A stretch of 64,000 bases of DNA from NCBI GenBank assembly GCA_016521575.1, contig JAEKDP010000001.1:124001-188000 (forward strand), written 5' to 3'. Numbering within the stretch: the first letter of the stretch is position 1; every line of letters starts with the position of its first letter. The notes beneath the pieces were generated by a model. That model searched no databases. It saw only the letters and a list, made by a program, of their open reading frames with translations, and was not told the DNA's origin. This document shows positions 26,115-35,114 of the stretch, piece after piece. The stretch comes from Rhodobacteraceae bacterium F11138. GTDB lineage: Bacteria; Pseudomonadota; Alphaproteobacteria; Rhodobacterales; Rhodobacteraceae. Both the position numbers and the translations under genes were made by a program.

Positions 26115-27070
26115 GGCAATCTGTCCCGTTCGTCATTGTCCGCATGGGGTTGCGTCAGCGCCAGGAACACATCTTCCAGATCGGCCTCTTCGGTCTTGAC
26201 GTCACGGATCGTGATCGATGCGGCCTGTACCGCGGACAACACCTGATCGGCGCTTGTCTGGCGGCTATGATAGCTTAGCACCACGGTGCCATCTTCGCGT
26301 CGGGTGGCGGTGATACCATCGGCTTGCGGCAGGGTGGTCACCGGGCCATCCGGGTGAATGACCATCCTGCGCGCATCCAGCCGTTCCAACAGGTTCGCGG
26401 TGCTGTCCCGCGCCACCACGCTGCCCTGATCGATGATCGCGATCTGGTCGCACATCTCCTGGGCCTCTTCCAGGTAGTGCGTCGTCAGAATGATCGTCAT
26501 TCCCTGCCGGTTCAGACGCCGCACGTTGTGCCACAACATCTGGCGCAGCTCGATATCGACCCCGGCGGTGGGTTCGTCCAGCACCAGAATATGGGGGTGA
26601 TGCACCAGCGCCTTGCCCAACAGCAGCCGCCGCCGCATCCCGCCTGACAGCGTCCGGGCATAGGATTGCGCCTTGTCGGTCAACCCCACCATCGCCAGGA
26701 TCTCATCGCTGCGCCGCTGGGATGCGGGCACACCATACAGCCCGGCCTGCACCTCAAGCGCGGCACGCGGTGTAAAGAACGGATCAAGGTTCAGTTCCTG
26801 CGGCATCACGCCGATGGCAGCGCGCGACTGGCGCGGATTGCGATCCTGATCGAACCCCCAGATCGTCACCTGCCCGCCGGTCTTGGTCACCAGACCGGCC
26901 AGAATGTTGATCAGGGTCGATTTGCCCGCTCCGTTCGGCCCCAGCAGGCCAAACACCGATCCGCGCGGAACCGCCAGATCCATTCCCTTGAGCGCCTCCT
27001 TCGGCGGTTGCCGCCGGGTTCCATCATAGGTCTTGCGCAGATCTTTAACTTCAATGGCGAATTCGGACAT
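26111..27070 (-). CDS. ABC exporter-type ATPase without adjacent permease (YadG-like)
   Basis: A 319-residue ATPase of the DRA/ABC-2 exporter group. Walker A GPNGAGKS is at 44-51, signature LSGGMRRRLLLGKALVHHP, Walker B LVLDEPTAGVD and switch LTTHYLEEAQEM. The C-terminal region (about 220-319) is a regulatory extension as in YadG. Such ATPases normally sit next to an ABC-2 permease gene, but here the downstream side is a convergent dehydrogenase and the upstream side a divergent zinc protein. The partner must be elsewhere or absent. The transported compound is unknown. Confidence 0.88.
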   Translation of the reverse strand: MSEFAIEVKDLRKTYDGTRRQPPKEALKGMDLAVPRGSVFGLLGPNGAGKSTLINILAGLVTKTGGQVTIWGFDQDRNPRQSRAAIGVMPQELNLDPFFTPRAALEVQAGLYGVPASQRRSDEILAMVGLTDKAQSYARTLSGGMRRRLLLGKALVHHPHILVLDEPTAGVDIELRQMLWHNVRRLNRQGMTIILTTHYLEEAQEMCDQIAIIDQGSVVARDSTANLLERLDARRMVIHPDGPVTTLPQADGITATRREDGTVVLSYHSRQTSADQVLSAVQAASITIRDVKTEEADLEDVFLALTQPHADNDERDRLP

Positions 27071-27299
27071 TGCGGATCCTGTCTGGCGGGTTGCGGTCGT
27101 GCCGGACCCGACGGACCGGTCACCGGACGCCCTGAACTAGAAGCTGGCGATGGATTTCGCAAGCCGCGTCGCCGCGCGCTGTCTGAAACCGGGTTTTTGC
27201 GCGTCCCCGGCACGCTGGTCTCTTGCCCCCGCAATGGGCTTGGCTCATAAAAGCCCCAGCTACGGCCCAATGGCCGCCAACCAGAAGGATCGCCGAGGA

Positions 27300-27479
27300 A
27301 TGACTATCGAAGCGCCGGAAACCAAGATCGTGGACAGCTATCGCATCGCCTGCGACGGCGGTGAGGGCGCATTGGGCCATCCCCGGGTCTGGTTGCAGAT
27401 CCCGCAGGAACACGGCTGGGTCGAATGCCCCTATTGCGACTGCAAATATGTGCACCGGGACCACGCCGAATCCGACTGA
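27300..27479 (+). CDS. CHCC zinc-finger protein (NDUFS6-like)
   Basis: A 59-residue protein, too short to be called easily. The four zinc ligands of the zf-CHCC family are C18, H27, C43 and C46, with an extra C48 directly after, in [13 protein letters not shown]. It is the bacterial form of the small zinc subunit found in mitochondrial complex I (NDUFS6), common in alphaproteobacteria. The ATG at 27300 has GAGGA just before it and gives [14 protein letters not shown], a usual start. It is divergent from the ABC ATPase and 130 bases before polA. A role in complex I assembly is known for the eukaryotic relative, not shown here. Confidence 0.88.
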   Translation: MTIEAPETKIVDSYRIACDGGEGALGHPRVWLQIPQEHGWVECPYCDCKYVHRDHAESD

Positions 27480-27609
27480 CCATCCGGCCCATCCGCCTGC
27501 GGAACCTTGCCGCGCGGCGTGTCTTTTGCGGCGGGCATGATTGCCTGTCCGCCGGAATTGCGGGATACAGTCGGCAATACCGCAGCGCGCAACACAGGGA
27601 ACCCGGACA

Positions 27610-30414
27610 ATGGTTGAGACGACATTCGGCAAGGGATGCCATCTGCACCTGATCGACGGTTCGGCCTTCATCTTTCGCGCCTATCATGCGCTGCCGCCAC
27701 TGACGCGGAAATCCGACGGGATGCCGATCGGCGCGGTTGCCGGGTTCTGCAACATGCTGCACCGCTATGTCGAGGGCAACACCGGGCCTGACGCCCCCAC
27801 CCATGTCGCGGTGATCTTCGACAAGGGCAGCCATACGTTCCGCAACGATCTGTACGATCTCTACAAGGCCAACCGCGAGGCGATGCCCGAAGACCTGCGC
27901 CCGCAGATCCCGCTGACCCGCATCGCAACCGAGGCATTCAACATCGCCTGCAAGGAACTGGAAGGCTATGAGGCCGACGACATCATCGCCACCCTGACCT
28001 GTCAGGCCCGCGATGCCGGTGGCCGGGTCACGATCATCAGTTCGGACAAGGACCTGATGCAACTGGTCGGGGGCGGGGTGGAAATGCTGGACGCGATGAA
28101 AAACCGCCGTATCGACCGCGACGGTGTGATCGAGAAATTCGGCGTCGGCCCGGAACGCGTGGTCGATGTGCAGGCCCTGGCCGGGGACAGTGTCGACAAC
28201 GTGCCCGGCGCACCCGGAATCGGCATCAAGACCGCCGCCTTGCTGATCAACGAATATGGCGATCTCGAATCCCTGCTGGACCGGGCCGAAGAGATCAAAC
28301 AGCCCAAACGCCGCCAAACCCTGATCGAGAAACGCGAACAGATCGAGCTGAGCAAGAAGCTGGTGCAACTGGATTGTGACACCCCGCTGGATTTCGGCCT
28401 GGACGATCTTGAAGTGCGCGACGCCGATCCCGAAAAGCTGATGCCGTTTCTGGCAGAGATGGAATTCCGCACCCTGTCGCGCCGGATTGCCGACCAGTTG
28501 GGGGTCGAGGCCCCGGTGATCGCGGAACCCACCGCCACGGCCCCCGCCGACGACGCCCCCGAGGCCCCGGCCTTCGATCAGGCTGACTATAGCAGCGTTC
28601 GCGATGCCCAGGCCCTGCAAGGCTGGATCGATCAGATCCGTGAACGGGGCTGGGTGGCGGTGGACACGGAAACCACCGGACTGAACGAGATGATCGCCGA
28701 TCTGGTGGGCATTTCGCTTTGCGTGCAGGCCGGGACAGCCTGTTATATTCCGTTGCTCCACAAGGCCGCCGCAACCGACGATCTGTTCGGGTCAGATGAC
28801 CTGGCCGAAGGGCAAATGCCCCTGCAAGAGGCCTTGGACCTGCTGAAACCGGTGCTTGAGGACCCCGCGATCCTGAAGATCGGGCAGAACATGAAATACG
28901 ACGCCAAGATCTTTGCCCGTCACGGCATCGACGTGGCGCCGATCGACGACACGATGCTGCTGTCCTACGCAATGCACGGCGGCCTGCACGGGCATGGCAT
29001 GGACACGCTCAGCGAACGCTATCTGGGGCATACGCCGATCCCGATCAAACCCCTGCTGGGCAGCGGAAAATCCGCGATCACCTTTGACAAGGTGCCGCTG
29101 GACAAGGCGACCGACTATGCCGCCGAGGACGCGGATATCACCCTGCGTCTGTGGCAGGCCTTCAAACCGCAATTGCATCGCGAACAGGTCACCACCGTCT
29201 ATGAAACGCTGGAACGCCCGCTGGTGCCTGTGCTGGCACAGATGGAGATGCACGGCATCAAGGTCGACCGCGACACGCTCAGCCGGATGTCCAATGCCTT
29301 TGCCCAGAAAATGGCCGGGCTTGAGGCCGAAATCCATGAACTGGCCGGAGAAACCTTCAACGTCGGCTCGCCCGCGCAGCTGGGCGAAATCCTGTTCGAC
29401 AAGATGGGGCTTGAGGGCGGCAAGCGCGGCAAAACCGGCAAATATTCCACCGGTGCGGACATTCTTGAAGATCTGGCCACGGAACACGAACTGCCGCGCC
29501 GGGTGCTGGACTGGCGGCAACTGTCAAAGCTGAAGTCGACCTATACCGACGCGCTGCAAGCCCATATCAACCCCGATACCGGGCGCGTGCACACGTCCTA
29601 TGCGATCACCGGGGCGAACACCGGGCGTCTGGCGTCGACCGATCCCAACCTGCAAAACATCCCGGTGCGCACCGAGGAAGGCCGCCGCATCCGCGAGGCA
29701 TTCGTCGCCGAACCGGGCAACGTGCTGATCAGCCTTGACTATTCGCAGATCGAGTTGCGCATTCTGGCCCATATCGCGGACATCCCGGCGCTGAAACAGG
29801 CCTTTGCCGACGGGCTGGACATTCACGCCATGACCGCAAGCGAAATGTTCGACGTGCCTCTGGATGAAATGACCCCGGAAATCCGGCGTCAGGCCAAGGC
29901 GATCAACTTTGGCGTCATATATGGGATCTCGGGCTTTGGTCTGGCGCGCAACCTGCGCATTCCGAGGGCCGAGGCACAGGGGTTCATCGACCGCTATTTC
30001 GAGCGCTTCCCCGGCATCCGCACCTATATGGACGACACCAAGGCATTCGCCAAGGAACACGGGTTCGTGCAGACCTTGTTCGGCCGCAAGATCCACACGC
30101 CCGAGATTAACGCCAAGGGGCCACGCGCCAGCTTTGCCTATCGCGCCGCGATCAACGCGCCGATTCAGGGCACCGCGGCCGACGTGATCCGCCGCGCCAT
30201 GGTCCGGATGCCCGCCGCGATTGACGGGCTGCCGGCAAAGATGCTGTTGCAGGTCCACGACGAACTGCTGTTCGAAGTGGCCGAAGATGCCGTGGACGAC
30301 ACCATCGCCCGCGCCCGCGACGTCATGGAGAACGCCGCCGATCCGGCGGTCCGTCTGGACGTCGGCCTGACCGTGGATGCCGGACGCGGGGCGAACTGGG
30401 CCCAGGCGCACTGA
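27610..30414 (+). CDS. polA: DNA polymerase I
   Basis: A 934-residue three-domain enzyme for Okazaki-fragment processing and repair synthesis. The N-terminal 5'-3' exonuclease begins [19 protein letters not shown], with DKDLMQLV and GIGIKTAA further on. The 3'-5' exonuclease is intact: D352-T-E354 in VDTETTGL, and YAAEDADIT. The polymerase domain has motif [11 protein letters not shown] (D710), the O-helix [13 protein letters not shown] and motif C QVHDELLF (D884). The start at 27610 follows a stretch without a strong ribosome site; an upstream in-frame TTG is unlikely. It precedes rpsO by 173 bases. Confidence 0.97.
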   Translation: MVETTFGKGCHLHLIDGSAFIFRAYHALPPLTRKSDGMPIGAVAGFCNMLHRYVEGNTGPDAPTHVAVIFDKGSHTFRNDLYDLYKANREAMPEDLRPQIPLTRIATEAFNIACKELEGYEADDIIATLTCQARDAGGRVTIISSDKDLMQLVGGGVEMLDAMKNRRIDRDGVIEKFGVGPERVVDVQALAGDSVDNVPGAPGIGIKTAALLINEYGDLESLLDRAEEIKQPKRRQTLIEKREQIELSKKLVQLDCDTPLDFGLDDLEVRDADPEKLMPFLAEMEFRTLSRRIADQLGVEAPVIAEPTATAPADDAPEAPAFDQADYSSVRDAQALQGWIDQIRERGWVAVDTETTGLNEMIADLVGISLCVQAGTACYIPLLHKAAATDDLFGSDDLAEGQMPLQEALDLLKPVLEDPAILKIGQNMKYDAKIFARHGIDVAPIDDTMLLSYAMHGGLHGHGMDTLSERYLGHTPIPIKPLLGSGKSAITFDKVPLDKATDYAAEDADITLRLWQAFKPQLHREQVTTVYETLERPLVPVLAQMEMHGIKVDRDTLSRMSNAFAQKMAGLEAEIHELAGETFNVGSPAQLGEILFDKMGLEGGKRGKTGKYSTGADILEDLATEHELPRRVLDWRQLSKLKSTYTDALQAHINPDTGRVHTSYAITGANTGRLASTDPNLQNIPVRTEEGRRIREAFVAEPGNVLISLDYSQIELRILAHIADIPALKQAFADGLDIHAMTASEMFDVPLDEMTPEIRRQAKAINFGVIYGISGFGLARNLRIPRAEAQGFIDRYFERFPGIRTYMDDTKAFAKEHGFVQTLFGRKIHTPEINAKGPRASFAYRAAINAPIQGTAADVIRRAMVRMPAAIDGLPAKMLLQVHDELLFEVAEDAVDDTIARARDVMENAADPAVRLDVGLTVDAGRGANWAQAH

Positions 30415-30587
30415 TCCCGGGGCGCGTTTGCAACAAACCCTTTGCCATCCCGCGCGATTCCGCCTATACGCGCCCATCCGCATGCGACTCGGCCTTTGGG
30501 CCGGACCTCTTGCGGGCGCTCCATGGGCCTGTGCTGGACGACATCCCGGCCTGCGCCATTCACTCTAACCCTGCAAAGGAGACCCCG

Positions 30588-30857
30588 ATGTCGATCACAA
30601 GCGCTGAAAAAGCCCGCGTCATGAAAGAATTCGGCACCAAGGAAGGCGACACCGGTTCGCCCGAAGTCCAGGTTGCCATCCTGTCCTCGCGCATCGCGAC
30701 CCTGACCGAGCATTTCAAGACCCACAAGAAAGACAACCATGGCCGTCGCGGCCTGCTGAAAATGGTCGCACAGCGCCGCAAGCTGCTGGACTATGTCAAA
30801 GGCAAGGATCAGGCCCGCTATCAGGATCTGATCGCCCGTCTGGGCCTGCGCCGCTAA
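30588..30857 (+). CDS. rpsO: 30S ribosomal protein S15
   Basis: An 89-residue protein, the exact family length. It binds the central domain of 16S rRNA and helps form the bridge to the large subunit. Start at 30588 follows AAAGGAG at ideal spacing. The helix-loop-helix core is visible in [20 protein letters not shown] and the RNA-binding [19 protein letters not shown]. It has its own leader of about 170 bases after polA and a clear terminator 25 bases downstream, so it is probably monocistronic. In many bacteria pnp follows rpsO; here it does not. Confidence 0.98.
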   Translation: MSITSAEKARVMKEFGTKEGDTGSPEVQVAILSSRIATLTEHFKTHKKDNHGRRGLLKMVAQRRKLLDYVKGKDQARYQDLIARLGLRR

Positions 30858-30882
30858 ACCGGTCCGCGCCTGAACGTTTCAG

Positions 30883-30910
30883 AACGCCCGCCATCCGGTG
30901 GGCGTTTTTC
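30883..30910 (+). terminator. Rho-independent terminator of rpsO
   Basis: AACGCCCGCC (30883-30892) pairs with GGTGGGCGTT (30897-30906) around ATCC, with one G-T pair, and runs into five Ts (30905-30909, the first two inside the stem). It lies 25 bases after the rpsO stop and directly before the end of the convergent hemF gene. Confidence 0.88.
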
Positions 30911-30913
30911 ATT

Positions 30914-31807
30914 TCAGACCCACTTGGCCAGCGGCGGCAGACTCATCAAGACCGCATTGGCATCATGCCCGGTTTCCAATCCGAACCGGGTGCCGCGGTC
31001 ATAGACCAGATTGTATTCGGCATAGAGCCCGCGATGGATCAGCTGGGCGTCCTTGTCGGCCTCATCCCAATGCTGTAACCGGCGGCGTTCGACCAGCGGC
31101 AGATAGGCCGGCAGGAAGGCACGTCCGATATCCTGCGTCAGGGTGAAATCGGCCTGCCAGTCACCAGTGCAATAGTCGTCCATGAAGATTCCACCGACAC
31201 CGCGCGCCCGTCCGCGATGTGGAATATGGAAATAGGTGTCGGCCCATTCCTTGAGACGCGGGTAATGCGCCGCGCCGTGTGGGTCCAGATGCGCCTTTTG
31301 CGTGGCGTGGAAATGCGCCGTGTCCGCGTCATATTCGATACAGGGGTTCAGATCCGAACCGCCACCGAACCACCAGCCATGCGGCGTCCAGAACATGCGC
31401 GTGTTCATGTGCACGGCAGGGACATGCGGGTTTTGCATATGCGCCACCAGCGAAATGCCCGAGGCCCAGAAACGCGGATCTTTGTCCATGCCCGGCAATC
31501 CCTTGCGCGCGGCCATCGCCGCCTGCGCCCGTTTTCCCAGCTTGCCGTGAACGGTCGAGACATTCACACCGACCTTTTCGAACACCCGCCCGCCGCGCAT
31601 CACGCTCATCAAGCCGCCGCCCGCGTCCTCGCCGACTTCGCCTGAACGTCTAGTTTCGCGGACGTCAAAGGTGCCGGGGGCCGCCGCGCTCAGCGGACCC
31701 TCTGCATGGCTTTCTTCCAGGGCCACAAAAGCGGTGACGATTTCGTCGCGCAGGGTCCGGAACCAGGCAGCCGCCCGTGCCTTTTCTGCTTCCATGTCGT
31801 CGCTCAT
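30914..31807 (-). CDS. hemF: Oxygen-dependent coproporphyrinogen III oxidase
   Basis: A 297-residue cytoplasmic enzyme that decarboxylates coproporphyrinogen III to protoporphyrinogen IX with molecular oxygen. The start at 31807 (MSDDMEAEKARAAAWF) follows AAGGA; an upstream in-frame ATG is not preceded by a ribosome site. Family motifs NTRMFWTPHGWWFGGGSDL and the later YADTYFHIPHRGRARGVGGI region (slightly different wording here) plus EYNLVYDRGTRFGL near the end are present. Length is normal. It shows aerobic metabolism and is convergent with rpsO. Confidence 0.96.
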   Translation of the reverse strand: MSDDMEAEKARAAAWFRTLRDEIVTAFVALEESHAEGPLSAAAPGTFDVRETRRSGEVGEDAGGGLMSVMRGGRVFEKVGVNVSTVHGKLGKRAQAAMAARKGLPGMDKDPRFWASGISLVAHMQNPHVPAVHMNTRMFWTPHGWWFGGGSDLNPCIEYDADTAHFHATQKAHLDPHGAAHYPRLKEWADTYFHIPHRGRARGVGGIFMDDYCTGDWQADFTLTQDIGRAFLPAYLPLVERRRLQHWDEADKDAQLIHRGLYAEYNLVYDRGTRFGLETGHDANAVLMSLPPLAKWV

Positions 31808-31887
31808 ACCTGCGTCCTTTTCAGATTTTATATGTTTGCCGCCAATCAAGGGGCTGCTCTCTTGGGACCGCCCCGTGCCGCGAACCG

Positions 31888-32688
31888 TCAGTGCGCCGGC
31901 GCGGCCACCGGGTCCAGCAAGGTGCGCCCGCCATCCACCGTGATGATCTGGCCGGTCATGAAACCGGATGCATCCGACGCCAGGAACTGCACCGCCTCGG
32001 CCAACTCGCCCGGAGCGGCCACCCGCGACAGCGGCGTATGCGCCTCGATGTCCTGACGGTATTCGCGATGATCGCGCAAGGTGGATTTCAGCGAATTGCT
32101 CATCACCGATCCGAATGCAACCGCGTTGACCCGGATCCGCTCGGGTGCCAATGCGACCGCCATGGAACGGGTCATTTGATCCAATGCGGCGGAACTGACC
32201 GAATAGCCCAACAGGTCCGGGTGGGTCCGCCGCGCCGCGATCGAGCTGAGGTTGACGATCGAACCCGCCTGCCCCTCGGTCTTGCCCTCGGCTTGCCGGA
32301 TCATGCGTCTGGCCACCAGCTGGGTCAAGCGCAACGCCGGCATCAGGTTCTGGTTCAGCAATTGGATCACGGACTCATCATCCGGGTCCAACGGGAGCGA
32401 CGGCATGACCTGGCGCGCACCGTTGACCAGGATGTCGATCTCGTCGAATGCGTCCAGCGTGGCGGACAGCAAATTGGCAATCGCCAGTTTTTCGCGCAGA
32501 TCCCCCGCAAAATACCGGACATGCTCATCTTCAGCCCGGTCTCCCAGTTCTTGCCGCAAATTCTTTTCATCCATGTCCGCAAACATGACGTTTGCGCCTT
32601 TTTCGACGAACAGGCGACCGATCGACAGGCCAATACCGTTGGCTGCCCCGGTCACGATTGCGGTCTTGCCCGCGATGGAAAATGACAT
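31888..32688 (-). CDS. SDR-family protein with degenerate active site
   Basis: A 266-residue protein of the short-chain dehydrogenase fold. The coenzyme loop TGAANGIG (13-20) and SS at 148-149 are present. The catalytic YxxxK is YSVSS, with Tyr162 kept and Ser166 (codon TCC at 32191-32193) where Lys should be. The NNAG motif is changed to VNGAR. The C-terminus FLASDASGFMTGQIITVDGG is normal. GAGGAG precedes the chosen ATG. It may be a non-catalytic or altered SDR, or use another base. It lies between hemF and an RsmC-like gene, all on the minus strand, with an 80-base gap to hemF. Confidence 0.85.
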   Translation of the reverse strand: MSFSIAGKTAIVTGAANGIGLSIGRLFVEKGANVMFADMDEKNLRQELGDRAEDEHVRYFAGDLREKLAIANLLSATLDAFDEIDILVNGARQVMPSLPLDPDDESVIQLLNQNLMPALRLTQLVARRMIRQAEGKTEGQAGSIVNLSSIAARRTHPDLLGYSVSSAALDQMTRSMAVALAPERIRVNAVAFGSVMSNSLKSTLRDHREYRQDIEAHTPLSRVAAPGELAEAVQFLASDASGFMTGQIITVDGGRTLLDPVAAPAH

Positions 32689-32723
32689 GATGTCGCTCCT
32701 CAGGACTGGTCGATGTACCGCAA

Positions 32724-33731
32724 TCAGCGGCGGATACGCTTGGGGCTGTGTCGTGACCGCGTCGGACGAGAAGCCCGCAAGACCTTGAAACGGGCATCTC
32801 CGGCAATCTCGTCCACGCGGGCAAAACACTCGGTCAGGGTCACTTCATAGGGCAAATGCCGATTCGCGACCAACCACAGTTCGCCGGACGCGGACAGCAG
32901 GCGCGCCGCCGCCTGAATGAACCCGCGCCCCAGAGACGGATCCGCGGCACGTCCAGTATGGAACGGAGGATTGGTGACCACCACATCGACAGGATCCCGC
33001 GATGCCCATTCGGTCGCATCCGCCCAATGAAAGCGCGCCCTCGGGTCCGTGACGTTCAGACGCGCGCAATCCAGCGCCGTATGGTCTGCCTCGACCAGAT
33101 CCAGCGTCAGAACGCTGTCATCCTGCAGGATCCGCGCCGTCAGATATCCCCATCCCGCCCCCAGATCGACCACGCTTTTGCCCAGCCTGGCCGGCAAGGT
33201 GTCCGCCAGCAGCCGCGAAGCCGGGTCTATTCCATCGGCCGAAAACACGCCGGGGCCCGTGGTAAAGCCATCGGCGGGCTGTTGCGCGACGGCGCGCCAG
33301 TCGGAAAACACATCCGCCGCGGGCGTGAACCAGAAAATCTTGCCATGTGCCTTGGACAACGCGCCATGCACATCAACCCGGCTGCGACATGCCTTGAGCA
33401 TACTGTCGATGCCATCTGTCTTTGTGCCATCCACGACGACCAAACCGCTGGCGACCGCGCTGGCCTGTGCCACCAGCGAGCGGGCCAGTGCCTTGGCGCG
33501 CGGCAGGCAGACAAAAGCCACGGCACAGGGCGACGCCCCGGTGGGGGCGCAGGCATATCCCAGCCGTTGGAAATGGTCATGATCCGGCTTGAACGGCTGT
33601 ATGACCCGGACCCGGTCCTGTGGCAGGCCCGACAGATCCAGATCGGTGCGCGGGTGAAACACAGTGATTGGGCCTTCGGCCGGCAGGACCAGGCCACCTG
33701 ACTCCAGCGCCAATGACAAACGGGCGGACAT
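32724..33731 (-). CDS. rsmC: RsmC/RlmG-type rRNA guanine-N2 methyltransferase-like protein
   Basis: A 335-residue SAM-dependent methyltransferase. The N-terminal half (1-160) is a degenerate methyltransferase-like domain and the C-terminal half is catalytic, with VVDLGAGWGYL at 187-197 for SAM and NPPFH at 254-258, the N-methylation motif. This two-domain plan is that of RsmC and RlmG, which methylate guanine N2 in 16S or 23S rRNA. The ATG at 33731 has GGGCAGGGA before it. It is separated from clpS by only eight bases, so the two are probably co-transcribed. Confidence 0.82.
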   Translation of the reverse strand: MSARLSLALESGGLVLPAEGPITVFHPRTDLDLSGLPQDRVRVIQPFKPDHDHFQRLGYACAPTGASPCAVAFVCLPRAKALARSLVAQASAVASGLVVVDGTKTDGIDSMLKACRSRVDVHGALSKAHGKIFWFTPAADVFSDWRAVAQQPADGFTTGPGVFSADGIDPASRLLADTLPARLGKSVVDLGAGWGYLTARILQDDSVLTLDLVEADHTALDCARLNVTDPRARFHWADATEWASRDPVDVVVTNPPFHTGRAADPSLGRGFIQAAARLLSASGELWLVANRHLPYEVTLTECFARVDEIAGDARFKVLRASRPTRSRHSPKRIRR

Positions 33732-33739
33732 TCCCTGCC

Positions 33740-34081
33740 CTAGTCTTCCTTTTCCATCGTGCACTGCAACGGGTGCTGATGGCGGCGGGCGAAATCCATG
33801 ACCTGGCCCACCTTGGTTTCGGCGATTTCGTGGCTGAACACACCTACGACGGCAACGCCTTTCTTGTGCACGACCAACATGATTTCAAACGCCTGGGCGT
33901 GGTTCAGCCCAAAGAACCGTTCCAGCACATGCACCACGAATTCCATCGGGGTGAAGTCGTCATTCAGCAACAGCACCTTGTACATGGGCGGCCGCTTGGT
34001 TTTGGGGCGGGTCTGGACCAGAACCGATGCGTCGTCATCGCTGCTGGGGTCGTCCGACATGATCAAGGGCAGGTGCTGCAT
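33740..34081 (-). CDS. clpS: ATP-dependent Clp protease adaptor ClpS
   Basis: A 113-residue adaptor that delivers N-degron substrates to ClpAP. The folded core starts near residue 34 with [20 protein letters not shown], where the Asn-Asp-Asp and the following Thr/Met form the pocket for the N-terminal residue. [19 protein letters not shown] and the C-terminal [19 protein letters not shown] follow. The N-terminal tail is acidic and disordered, as usual. An internal ATG at 34060 (MSDDPSSDD) is an equally good start; neither has a strong ribosome site. No clpA is adjacent. Confidence 0.95.
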   Translation of the reverse strand: MQHLPLIMSDDPSSDDDASVLVQTRPKTKRPPMYKVLLLNDDFTPMEFVVHVLERFFGLNHAQAFEIMLVVHKKGVAVVGVFSHEIAETKVGQVMDFARRHQHPLQCTMEKED

Positions 34082-34168
34082 GGCGCAGGTGAATCCGGTT
34101 TCAGTTCTGTGTGCTCACGGCCTATATAACCTTATCGCAGGATTAGAAAAGAGCCAGCACACACCCAA

Positions 34169-34888
34169 ATGACCAGGCGGCGGATGAATCAGGGCAATTT
34201 GACCACAGTGGGTTTTGATGCCGACGACACCCTGTGGCATAACGAACGCTTCTTTCAGGACACTCAGGCCCAGTTCGCCGAGCTTCTGGCAGATCACGCA
34301 GAACCGGATCATCTGTCCCGGCGTTTGCTGGCGGCCGAGAAACGCAACCTCGGGCAATACGGGTACGGCATAAAGGGGTTCACCCTGTCGATGATCGAAA
34401 CCGCGATCGAAGTGACGGATCAACGGGTACCGGCCAGCGTGATCGCCAAGCTGATGCAGGCCGGCCGTGACATGCTCACCCATCCCATCGAACTGCTGCC
34501 CCACGCCGCCGAGGCCGTGCAGTCCGTGGCGCAAACCCATCGCATCATTCTGATCACCAAGGGTGATCTGCTCGACCAGGAGCGCAAGCTGGCGCAATCC
34601 GGGCTGGGCGATCTGTTCGACAGGGTTGAAATCGTTTCGGAAAAGACCGCGTCGGGCTATGCCCGCATCTTCGCGCACCACGGCGATGGGGTCGACCGGG
34701 GGTTGATGGTGGGCAATTCGATGCGCTCGGACGTGGTTCCCATGATCAACGCCGGTGGTTGGGGCGTCCACATTCCGCATGGCGTCGAATGGAAAATCGA
34801 ACATGCCGAACCACCGCTGGAGTCGCCGCGCTATCGCGATTTGAATGATCTGAGCGGGCTGGCGCGGCTGGTCGGCGAAATCGGCTGA
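34169..34888 (+). CDS. HAD-superfamily phosphatase
   Basis: A 239-residue hydrolase. The catalytic nucleophile and acid are D17 and D19 in VGFDADDTLW. Motif II is ILITKGDL (Thr), motif III has the lysine near EIVSEKTASGYA, and motif IV is MVGNSMRSDVVPMINAG. A helical cap domain lies between about residues 25 and 110. Related to YjjG/pyrimidine-nucleotidase-like HADs; substrate unknown. Start could be at 34169 or five codons later. It is divergent from clpS with 87 bases between. Confidence 0.88.
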   Translation: MTRRRMNQGNLTTVGFDADDTLWHNERFFQDTQAQFAELLADHAEPDHLSRRLLAAEKRNLGQYGYGIKGFTLSMIETAIEVTDQRVPASVIAKLMQAGRDMLTHPIELLPHAAEAVQSVAQTHRIILITKGDLLDQERKLAQSGLGDLFDRVEIVSEKTASGYARIFAHHGDGVDRGLMVGNSMRSDVVPMINAGGWGVHIPHGVEWKIEHAEPPLESPRYRDLNDLSGLARLVGEIG

Positions 34889-34943
34889 ATTGGCGATGGG
34901 CAGTATTGCGCCGATAACCCCAAATTAACCAATGGCCAATCTA

Positions 34944-34965
34944 GGGGACGCAGCTTTGCGACCCC
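34944..34965. other. Intergenic hairpin upstream of the carboxypeptidase gene
   Basis: GGGGACGCA and TGCGACCCC pair around GCTT with one A-A mismatch. It lies 56 bases after the HAD stop in the 226-base gap before the carboxypeptidase gene. No T-run follows. The same gap also contains a TACAAT element near 35052 that could be a -10 box, and a short GGAAAACC-loop hairpin next to the gene start. Function is unclear. Confidence 0.35.
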
Positions 34966-35114
34966 CCATATGTTGTGAAAATTTCTTGTGCCCATTCTGT
35001 AACAGCTTGCACCGCAAGGGTTTATTCCAGGGCTCTCTTGTGCTAGGCTGAATACAATCAATCAAAAGTGTCAGCCGGAAAACCGGCGGCCCGAGGCAGA
35101 CAGAGGCATTTATC

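Noticed and set aside
27071..27299. Divergent gap between the ABC ATPase and CHCC gene searched for an RNA gene
   Set aside because: No tRNA-like or terminator-like structure seen; it presumably contains only the two promoters.
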